DNA from: Allolobophora icterica
Taxonomy: Eukaryota > Annelida > Clitellata > Crassiclitellata > Lumbricidae
Direction of reading: 5' to 3'
Assembly (NCBI GenBank): GCA_963556255.1
Contig: OY744604.1
Span: forward strand, 94,097,875-94,161,874
DNA length: 64,000 bases
Below the pieces are notes generated by a model. That model ran no database searches, was not told the DNA's origin, and saw only the letters and a program-made list of their open reading frames with translations. How positions within the stretch are numbered: the stretch's first letter is position 1; every line of letters begins with the position of its first letter. Both the position numbers and the translations under genes were made by a program. Below, piece by piece: positions 11,231 to 21,400 of the stretch.

Positions 11231-11968
11231 TTTGATGACGGATGTCTAGTTCTTTTGTCTCATGTCACATTAATTGTCACGTGTCACATGTGCTTCAGAT
11301 AGTGCAGATGTTCAGGTATTACTGTTATTCTCTGATTGTTACATGCACTCAATATCATCTTGTATATGTACACGTTTTTGGCTCTCGCAGGCTGTAACTA
11401 GAGGTGCGTGGTTTTATAACTCTAATTGAGAGTGATAGGCCTACGCCTTGTTTCAATTTATTCCACTGATTATAGGAGAGACTTTCAATTATCGTTCTCC
11501 TGAACAGTTACTGTTTGATGCTAGAGAGTATTTGAGTCACTGCTTGTTTATATAGCTGTACGAATATTTTACATAGATGTACGAACATTCTATACATGGC
11601 CCATACTTGCTTGAGTATACACTGATCATTGCTATGGTCATTTGTGATACAAAGCCAATATTATATGTTTCCAATAGACACTGAGGCCCAGTCTCATGAC
11701 CTATTATCTCTATATCTAATTGATTGTTGTCGCGGCTGTGCGTTTCGCTCCTGTGATTTCATTACCAAAGGATTTGTCAACTCAACTGTAGAGTTTGTAC
11801 ATACTTAGTTAAGGATTTACCTAGAATAGTCGATAAATTCAATGTACGATAATGGATCCCAATGGAACTATTGTAAAGTGAATACTTCGAACATGCCTAG
11901 CACCCGGGGCGACTACTCCATAGAAATCTTGGAGTAAATGCTCCATCCAAAAACTAGAGGGGGAGACC
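11231..11968. other. Unassigned; ends in polypurine tract before LTR
   Basis: No coding signal was found. The last bases (about 11956-11968, AGAGGGGGAGACC) form a purine-rich tract immediately upstream of the LTR start. In LTR elements this is where the polypurine tract of the upstream internal region lies, so part of this stretch may be 3' untranslated sequence of a Gmr1-like element. The mirror is at about 24574-25310. Confidence 0.35.
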
Positions 11969-13118
11969 TGTCAGTGTGTCACGAGTTGACCTTAAGACAG
12001 GTAAACTTGCATAAGAGTGGATATAGTTAAAATACTTGTATATATATATAATATAGATGTTGTTTGATTGTACGTCTGTATAAGCATAGGCGTATAGGCG
12101 TATAGGACTATAGGATAGAATGTACAAAGGGTATAGTATATATACATAGTATAGAATTGTATGTATATATAGATGTATCGTTTGTAACGAACTTAGGAAC
12201 AGTAGAGTTATAAATATATTAGTAAGGCAGCGATGGTCGGCGATGGCCGTGGGGTCCAAAAGGGATGGGCGGTTTGACGGACCTAGACGACAGGTGGGAT
12301 CTAGAGAAAGACAGGGATTCGGGCAAGGAACGCCGATGAAGAGAGTCGCACTCGAAGTCGACAGAAGAGAGAAACGTTGGGCGGCGACAGTCAACGGACA
12401 GTCAAGGTCGTGAACGTGTTCTTCGACGGAGATGTCGAATCGAGGCCGTGAATGAACGGTCGCAGACGTTTTCCTGGTCACTACGGACGGACGGTCGAAG
12501 CCAGTCGGCTGTCTCGGCGGTGTCAGCACCAACTGGCGTCTTTGCGTCCGACGTTGGAAGTCGAACGTGGACCTTGGTCGTTTTCAACGGACGGGCAGAA
12601 GGTCAGTCAACAGAACCGGAGTTCGTCGTTGTCAGCACCAACGGGTGCCTTCAATCCTCCAGTACAGAAACTGCAACCCCGTCGACACGTCGGGGGTCGT
12701 GAGTCTCTTGTAAAGTTTGTTCTGTGGGGGGGGGGGGCCTGTGGGTGGGAAACGGCCATCGTTTAATGCTTTAGAGTTGAATAAGATTATATAGACTAAA
12801 TACACGTTGTAACCCGTTAGGCCAAACTTTTAGATATGTTAAACGTATGAACGTTTATAGGCCCTACGTATAAGAGAGATATTCATGTAGACAATATAGG
12901 CCTAATGCTCTAAATAGATACACCATAGTTTTGAACATGTAAATATTCGTATGGACATATAGAATCAGCTGTAAATTGATACTAAAGTTGAGTTTCTTTT
13001 GGCTTAAGACTATTTTCTTTTGGAAAACTAATGCTGTGTTTTCGTTGACCCGACAATGCTTATAAACACCATGTCTATTACACCAGGCATAACTTACCAT
13101 CTCTGTCAATCCTTGACA
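11969..13118 (+). repeat. LTR of Gmr1-like element, left arm
   Basis: This 1,150-bp segment starts TGTCAGTGTG and ends CCTTGACA, giving the TG...CA ends with a 5-bp inverted match (TGTCA/TGACA). A primer-binding site begins 5 bp after its end. It contains TATATA-rich sequence, a GC-rich middle and a poly-G run (12 G; 13 C on the mirrored copy at 23423-24573). A second LTR was not found on either side of the pol frame, so the boundaries rest on end motifs, the PBS and the mirror copy. Confidence 0.65.
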
Positions 13119-13123
13119 ATGTT

Positions 13124-13141
13124 TGGTGTCAGAAGTGGGAT
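13124..13141 (+). other. Primer-binding site (tRNA-Leu type), left arm
   Basis: TGGTGTCAGAAGTGGGAT is complementary to a tRNA 3' end terminating in CCA. The wording resembles the acceptor and T-arm of eukaryotic tRNA-Leu. It lies 5 bp downstream of the LTR end, the normal location for priming minus-strand DNA synthesis. Confidence 0.65.
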
Positions 13142-13527
13142 GGTGAGCTTGTGTTGAGCTTTGTCGGTGCATTGAATGTGCACATTGGTTTGATATAGGT
13201 AGACATAGGCTGTGCTTTAGTCGCTAATAGAGAAATAGGCCTATTGAGAATTTTTCTCTGAATTTAAGAAGACATTAACAATCTGTAGTTCAGATTAGAT
13301 GCAGGTCTTGTGGGTAGAATATTCTAGTTGAAAGAATATAATATTTGGGCAGTAAACTTAGTTAGGCTGCATGAGTTGTATTAGTGAACTATAGCTGGTA
13401 CTTAGTGTACATCTAGTATCACTCTCTGAACTATATAGGTTAGTTTAACTTGCCTGTCGCTTAGTGTATATAATAAAGCTAAGTTGCTCTACTTTGCATT
13501 TATACACGGCGCTAACTGTTTTTCATC

Positions 13528-16500
13528 ATGGAGGAATGGATAAGTCTTGCTGAGCGAAGTGGCTTGAAAGGTCCAGAGCTACTTCAGTTCGTTACTAAAT
13601 GTCAAACTGAAGAGGATGAGCGGCAAAAGAGAATTCTAGATAGAGATGAGAGAGCAGCGGTCAGAGAAGACAAAGCTGCAGAACGAGAACTTCAGAAATT
13701 GGAATTCGAGAAGCGAGCCGAAGCTGAGCAGAGAAAACTGGAGAGAGAGGCTAAGGCCGAAAGCGAGGCAAACGCACTAAAAAAATTGGAAGTGGAAAAA
13801 CGAGCCGAGTTCGAAGAAAGAGAAAAAGCTGCAGAAAGAGAAGAAAAAGCTGCAGAACGAGAACTCAAGAAATTGGAGTTGGAGAAAACGATGAAGGCAG
13901 AAGTGCATGCTCAGGCTCTGGAATTACAGAAGGAACAGCATGAGCAGGCCTTGGCTTTGGGAAAGGCTAGACTCGAAGGGCAGATGATTCGACAGACCAG
14001 TAGTAGGGGCTCAAGTGTAGTGAATGCATCTGAAGAGGAAGACGAAGATGATCATGAAGAGATGCGGATATCCGAAAGGACAATCGACGCTAGAAAAGGG
14101 CCAAACCTTCCACCATTTGAGGATGGAAAAGATAATATGGATGCCTATTTACGAGGATTTGAGAAATATGCGACTATGCGAAGATGGAATAGGCAGGAAT
14201 GGGCCGTATATTTGGCCGCACTTCTCAAAGGGCGCGCTTTAGATGTGTATGCACGTATGCCTCCGGATCAGTACGATGACTACGACGCATTGAAAGACGC
14301 TCTGCTGAAGCGTTACCAGCTGACAGAAGAGGGTTTTCGTAAGCGGTTCAACAGCTGTAAACCGGAAGTGGGTGAATCGCCTCAGCAATTCATCACTAGG
14401 TTGGACAGTTACTTGAGCCGATGGATTGAACTCGCCGGGATCACTCAAGACTTCGAGGGACTGAAGAGTTTGCTGGTAAAGGAGCAGTATCTTGCTGTGG
14501 TTAGTCGGGAGTTGTCGCTTTTCTTGAGAGAGAGAGCGCCAAAAGATCTGCAGGAAGTTGCTAAGTTAGCTGAAACATACATCGAGGCACACGAAGGAAA
14601 AATAAAGCAAGCATATCAGCCACACGCTGGGGAAGAAACTTGGAAAACGGAAAAGAAGTTTCCGAAACCGCAGTTTACTAAAGGAACTGACCAGCAGATG
14701 AAAGGTCAAAATAGGAATTGGATGAGTGACAGAGTGTGCTATGTTTGTGGAAAACCTGGGCATTCCTATCGAAATTGCAGGTTTGGAAATATTCCTACAC
14801 AGAAAGTGGCAGGAATGCAGACTACCTGGAAACCTCGATATGGAAACCAGAAAAAGAAATCCAAAACAGGGAGAGAAGAAAACTCGAAGTCGGCGGGAGC
14901 GGAGAAAGAATCCTGTGAAGCGACAACAACTTCTACAGAGTCTGAAGTTACCAGAGTTAAGGAAGGATGCAGTGGAAATGCGTGTCAAGCATTGCAAAAC
15001 CTGTCAGATGGTGGAGAGGTTGAATTCAGATGTGGATGCAAAGCACAAGTGATAGCAGAGGCCTGCGGAACTGGAAAATTCGGAGCGGATATGAAAACAA
15101 CGAGGGGTTACGTGGGGAACCAGAACGTGGAGGTACTTCGTGATACGGGATGTTCGTCAGTGGTTGTAGCCAGGAAGTTGGTGAACCAAGATCAGATGAC
15201 TGGAGAGCATGAGGTGTGTATTCTGATTGATCGGACCATCAGAAAAGTGCCTACTGCTATCATTGACATCCGGACGGAATACTTCACAGGAAGGGTGAAG
15301 GCACTCTGCATGAAGGAAACCTTGTACGACCTAGTAATTGGGAACATTCCAGGGGCCAAATTACGACCCAGACACTCCGATAAGAGCACTGAGGTGCATG
15401 AAGAAGATTTGCCAATGAAGATGGAGAATGAAGTAACAAAATCTGAAGGGCAGTTGAATGTAGCGTCAGCTATCGAAACTCGAGGGATGAAAGAAAAAGC
15501 GAAAGCACTGCCAAAGCCGTTACGTGTTCCGGAGTTTCAGAATGACAATATAACCTTAGAAATGCTGAAGAAGGAACAAGCTGAGGACAGTTCGTTGAAG
15601 AAAAGCTGGGAGTTTGCGGCACAGAAAGAAAGGCCAGTTACAAGCACTGCTGATCGCACTGTAAGTTTTGACGTGGAACGGGGACTACTATATCGCAGAT
15701 TTAGGTCAACACATCATAACTTTGGCGATGAAGTGAAGCAGCTGGTAGTTCTAGCAAAACTAAGAATTAGAGTGATGGAAGTCGCCCATGGGTCTATTCT
15801 TGGAGGACACATAGGCATTCACAAGACACAGGAGAGAATTCTATCGCAATTCTTTTGGCCAGGATGCTACAGTGATATTGCGAGATACTGTCGGTCATGT
15901 GATATTTGTCAGAAGACGTTGCCAAAAGGACGCGTTCAGAAAGTGCCTTTGGTTAAGATGCCAGTGATTGATACGGTGTTTAAGAGGTGTGTGGTCGATC
16001 TGATCGGACCATTACCATGCTCAGAGCGAGGACACCGATACATTTTAACGTTGGTGGATTGTGCCAGTCGTTATCCAGAGTGTATTGCGCTGAAGCAGAT
16101 CGACACCTGTTCGGTTGCCGAAGCCTTACTTAGCATTTTCTCAAGAATGGGAGTGCCTTTGGAGATATTATCTGATAACGGATCGCAGTTTACAAGTGAA
16201 ATGATGAAGGAAGTAGGTCGCCTTCTGTCGATAAAACAGTTGACGAGCACACCATATCATAGCCAGAACTGTGGATTGGTAGAAAGATACAACGGAGTCA
16301 TCAAACAAATGCTTCGAAAGATGTGTGCGGAGAGAGTTCGAGATTGGGATCGTTATCTGGATCCGCTGATGTTCGCTTACCGAGAAGTGAAGAATGAAAG
16401 TACGGGATTTAGTCCGTTTGAAATAATTTACGCTAGGCCTGTAAGAGGATCTATGGCTATCTTGAAAGAGCTGTGGACTAAGGAAATTGCTGAGCCAGAA

Positions 16501-18159
16501 GCGAAATCGACCTACGAATATGTGATCGACCTTAAGAGTCGTCTACAGGAGACCTGTCGTTTGGCTCAGGAGAATCTGCAAACAGCAGCGGACAAATACA
16601 AGCGAAGCTTTGATAAGCACGCTAAACCTCGAAAGTTTGAGCCAGGCGATAAAGTTTTGCTATTGTTGCCAACGGACAGCAATGAACTTCGAATGCAGTG
16701 GAAAGGACCGTTTGAAGTGTTGAAACGCTTTGGAGAGGTTGATTATGTAATTCAGCTTCCTCATCGAGCAAAGACTTTCCATGCCAACATGCTAAAACGC
16801 TATTACGAGCGTCAAGCAGATGTCGAGAATAGTATGAGCGATGACCGGGTGATCGATCAAGCGCAGGTACTTGGAGCAGCAGTCGTGGTTGAACAGCTAT
16901 CGGATGCTGAAATGAAGATAACCGGAGAAGGCCATTTGCCACTCTTCAATCATCTACAGACGGAAACGTATAAAGACGTGGAAATAGGCCTAGATCTTAC
17001 AGCAGATCAAAAGAAGGAGGTCGAAAGTCTATTGGAAGAATTCCAAGACATCTTCAGTGATGTACCAGGAAGGACCAACCTGGTGCAACATCGGATCAGT
17101 CTTACATCGACTGTACCAGTAAGAAAGAGGCCTTATCCTGTGCCGTATGCAATGAGGCAGGAGATGGACAATGAAATTGATAACATGATCAAGTTAGGAG
17201 TGATAGAACCATCGACGTCAGCTTACGCAGCTCCTATGTTGCTAGTAAGGAAGTCTGATGGAACCAACCGACCTTGTGTGGACTTCAGAGATCTTAATCG
17301 AATCACGGTATTTGATGCCGAGCCAATACCCCAGGCTGAGGAGATTTTCGCGAAGCTGGCGAAGAGCAAATTCTTCTCAAAGTTTGACTTGTCGAAAGGT
17401 TACTGGGGCATAGAAGTCGAACCAGAATCCAGAGACTGCACGTCGTTTATAACACATCGAGGACTATACCGATTCGTTACGATGCCGTTTGGGCTTGTCT
17501 CGGCACCGGCAACTTTCTCCAGAGCTATGCGAAAACTCCTGGATGGAAGCCAGGATCTGGACAACTACCTCGATGACGTACTATGCCATACAGTTGAATG
17601 GGTGAGGCATCTCCGCAGTCTGAGGGATTTCTTTTTGCGAGTACGCAGGGCTGGCTTAACACTTAGGCCAAGCAAGTGTAAAATTGGAGAGGAAAGCGTC
17701 GTTTTCCTGGGTCATAAAGTAGGTGACGGAGTGATCCAGCCAAACGCAGAGAAAATCATAAAGATTTCCGAAGCTTCAAGGCCTGAAACCAAGAAGCAGG
17801 TGCGCTCGTATCTGGGTTTGGTGGGCTATTATCGGAAATTCATCCCAGATTTCGCTAGTCTTGCCGCTCCATTAACGGATTTGACACGGAAGAATCAGCC
17901 GAACAAAGTTGGCTGGGATGAAACTCAAGAGATAGCTTTTCAGCAGTTAAAGAAGCATCTGATGAATTATCCAATTCTGCGATTGCCGGACTGGAACTCG
18001 GAGTTCATCTTGCAAACGGATGCCTCAAATTATGGCGCCGGCGCAGTGCTGATACAGGAAGTAGAGGGCGTGAAGCATCCTGTAGCCTACGCTAGTAGAA
18101 AGTTCCTGCCAAGGAACAAAAAAAACACGATTGACCTTAGTTCGAAACTACATGCTTAG
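13528..18159 (+). pseudogene. gag-pol: Gmr1-like gag-pol, C-terminally truncated at palindrome centre (left copy)
   Basis: One uninterrupted frame encodes Gag and Pol. Residues about 30-150 are a charged coiled coil. Residues about 190-330 are a capsid region (YLRGFEKYATMRRW, LLKRYQLTEEGFRKRF) resembling the SCAN fold. A CCHC knuckle is at 404-417 (CYVCGKPGHSYRNC), protease DTG at 539-541, integrase HHCC from about 755-795, integrase catalytic D824, D883 and E919 (35 residues between the last two), reverse transcriptase with YLDD at 1347-1350, and the start of RNase H with TDASNYGAG (D1498). Integrase precedes reverse transcriptase, the Gmr1 order. From 18114 (about residue 1529) the sequence leaves the element and the frame ends after 15 foreign codons. 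Most of RNase H is lost. Confidence 0.9.
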
Positions 18160-18427
18160 GTTAATTCTTATTTACATATGGCGACTTAAAAAATCCGCCC
18201 CAACATTGTCACATCCTTTTATCGAGCGTATTGTGAAATTATACTGCTGCAATATCAAGGCCCAACGCATCAACCTTCCATTGACTGGATTGGCTCGTTG
18301 CAGATGAATTAACGGCTGATGATCCGTCTCCAACCAAAAGTGCTTTCCATATAGGTACACTTGGAATTTCTGTAGTGCCCATACTATGGCTAGTCCCTCT
18401 CTTTCGATAGTTGAATATCTGGTCTCT
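18114..18427. other. Unpaired centre of the palindrome
   Basis: Pairing stops at 18113 on the left and 18428 on the right. The 314 bases between are single copy. Bases 18172-18427 are the last part of the right-hand gag-pol frame (RNase H end), which the left copy lacks. Bases 18114-18171 are 58 bp of unrecognised sequence directly after that stop codon, including a run of A (minus-strand T). At the breakpoint the two versions share only one or two bases of homology. No 3' LTR is present for either element copy. Confidence 0.85.
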
Positions 18428-21400
18428 CTTGGCAGGAACTTTCTACTAGCGTAGGCTACAGGATGCTTCACGCCCTCTACTTCCTGTATCAGCACTGCGC
18501 CGGCGCCATAATTTGAGGCATCCGTTTGCAAGATGAACTCCGAGTTCCAGTCCGGCAATCGCAGAATTGGATAATTCATCAGATGCTTCTTTAACTGCTG
18601 AAAAGCTATCTCTTGAGTTTCATCCCAGCCAACTTTGTTCGGCTGATTCTTCCGTGTCAAATCCGTTAATGGAGCGGCAAGACTAGCGAAATCTGGGATG
18701 AATTTCCGATAATAGCCCACCAAACCCAGATACGAGCGCACCTGCTTCTTGGTTTCAGGCCTTGAAGCTTCGGCAATCTTTATGATTTTCTCTGCGTTTG
18801 GCTGGATCACTCCGTCACCTACTTTATGACCCAGGAAAACGACGCTTTCCTCTCCAATTTTACACTTGCTTGGCCTAAGTGTTAAGCCAGCCCTGCGTAC
18901 TCGCAAAAAGAAATCCCTCAGACTGCGGAGATGCCTCACCCATTCAACTGTATGGCATAGTACGTCATCGAGGTAGTTGTCCAGATCCTGGCTTCCATCC
19001 AGGAGTTTTCGCATAGCTCTGGAGAAAGTTGCCGGTGCCGAGACAAGCCCAAACGGCATCGTAACGAATCGGTATAGTCCTCGATGTGTTATAAACGACG
19101 TGCAGTCTCTGGATTCTGGTTCGACTTCTATGCCCCAGTAACCTTTCGACAAGTCAAACTTTGAGAAGAATTTGCTCTTCGCCAGCTTCGCGAAAATCTC
19201 CTCAGCCTGGGGTATTGGCTCGGCATCAAATACCGTGATTCGATTAAGATCTCTGAAGTCCACACAAGGTCGGTTGGTTCCATCAGACTTCCTTACTAGC
19301 AACATAGGAGCTGCGTAAGCTGACGTCGATGGTTCTATCACTCCTAACTTGATCATGTTATCAATTTCATTGTCCATCTCCTGCCTCATTGCATACGGCA
19401 CAGGATAAGGCCTCTTTCTTACTGGTACAGTCGATGTAAGACTGATCCGATGTTGCACCAGGTTGGTCCTTCCTGGTACATCACTGAAGATGTCTTGGAA
19501 TTCTTCCAATAGACTTTCGACCTCCTTCTTTTGATCTGCTGTAAGATCTAGGCCTATTTCCACGTCTTTATACGTTTCCGTCTGTAGATGATTGAAGAGT
19601 GGCAAATGGCCTTCTCCGGTTATCTTCATTTCAGCATCCGATAGCTGTTCAACCACGACTGCTGCTCCAAGTACCTGCGCTTGATCGATCACCCGGTCAT
19701 CGCTCATACTATTCTCGACATCTGCTTGACGCTCGTAATAGCGTTTTAGCATGTTGGCATGGAAAGTCTTTGCTCGATGAGGAAGCTGAATTACATAATC
19801 AACCTCTCCAAAGCGTTTCAACACTTCAAACGGTCCTTTCCACTGCATTCGAAGTTCATTGCTGTCCGTTGGCAACAATAGCAAAACTTTATCGCCTGGC
19901 TCAAACTTTCGAGGTTTAGCGTGCTTATCAAAGCTTCGCTTGTATTTGTCCGCTGCTGTTTGCAGATTCTCCTGAGCCAAACGACAGGTCTCCTGTAGAC
20001 GACTCTTAAGGTCGATCACATATTCGTAGGTCGATTTCGCTTCTGGCTCAGCAATTTCCTTAGTCCACAGCTCTTTCAAGATAGCCATAGATCCTCTTAC
20101 AGGCCTAGCGTAAATTATTTCAAACGGACTAAATCCCGTACTTTCATTCTTCACTTCTCGGTAAGCGAACATCAGCGGATCCAGATAACGATCCCAATCT
20201 CGAACTCTCTCCGCACACATCTTTCGAAGCATTTGTTTGATGACTCCGTTGTATCTTTCTACCAATCCACAGTTCTGGCTATGATATGGTGTGCTCGTCA
20301 ACTGTTTTATCGACAGAAGGCGACCTACTTCCTTCATCATTTCACTTGTAAACTGCGATCCGTTATCAGATAATATCTCCAAAGGCACTCCCATTCTTGA
20401 GAAAATGCTAAGTAAGGCTTCGGCAACCGAACAGGTGTCGATCTGCTTCAGCGCAATACACTCTGGATAACGACTGGCACAATCCACCAACGTTAAAATG
20501 TATCGGTGTCCTCGCTCTGAGCATGGTAATGGTCCGATCAGATCGACCACACACCTCTTAAACACCGTATCAATCACTGGCATCTTAACCAAAGGCACTT
20601 TCTGAACGCGTCCTTTTGGCAACGTCTTCTGACAAATATCACATGACCGACAGTATCTCGCAATATCACTGTAGCATCCTGGCCAAAAGAATTGCGATAG
20701 AATTCTCTCCTGTGTCTTGTGAATGCCTATGTGTCCTCCAAGAATAGACCCATGGGCGACTTCCATCACTCTAATTCTTAGTTTTGCTAGAACTACCAGC
20801 TGCTTCACTTCATCGCCAAAGTTATGATGTGTTGACCTAAATCTGCGATATAGTAGTCCCCGTTCCACGTCAAAACTTACAGTGCGATCAGCAGTGCTTG
20901 TAACTGGCCTTTCTTTCTGTGCCGCAAACTCCCAGCTTTTCTTCAACGAACTGTCCTCAGCTTGTTCCTTCTTCAGCATTTCTAAGGTTATATTGTCATT
21001 CTGAAACTCCGGAACACGTAACGGCTTTGGCAGTGCTTTCGCTTTTTCTTTCATCCCTCGAGTTTCGATAGCTGACGCTACATTCAACTGCCCTTCAGAT
21101 TTTGTTACTTCATTCTCCATCTTCATTGGCAAATCTTCTTCATGCACCTCAGTGCTCTTATCGGAGTGTCTGGGTCGTAATTTGGCCCCTGGAATGTTCC
21201 CAATTACTAGGTCGTACAAGGTTTCCTTCATGCAGAGTGCCTTCACCCTTCCTGTGAAGTATTCCGTCCGGATGTCAATGATAGCAGTAGGCACTTTTCT
21301 GATGGTCCGATCAATCAGAATACACACCTCATGCTCTCCAGTCATCTGATCTTGGTTCACCAACTTCCTGGCTACAACCACTGACGAACATCCCGTATCA

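Larger units (their letters stand above)
1..18113 (+). repeat. Left arm of giant inverted repeat
   Basis: The whole stretch reappears as its reverse complement in 18428-41691. Paired landmarks fix the alignment: base 1 with 41691, the MITE at 564-832 with 40860-41128, the LTR start 11969 with 24573, and the gag start codon 13528 with 23013. The sum of paired coordinates changes only in small steps (homopolymers and microsatellites) apart from two large right-arm insertions. The gag-pol reading frames differ at one residue in about 1,530 (Ser versus Ala near residue 1413). Base 1 is already inside the repeat, so the true outer end lies outside the window. It could be a real inverted duplication or two haplotypes joined head to head by an assembler. 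Confidence 0.95.

Noticed and set aside
11954..12766. Open frames inside the LTR (up to 192 codons)
   Set aside because: They lie within LTR sequence, overlap each other on both strands and resemble no known protein.
18114..18427. Palindrome as a missed sequencing adapter (hairpin library artefact)
   Set aside because: A single-molecule read-back would carry the same insertions in both arms; here two large insertions are private to one arm. A haplotype join remains possible.
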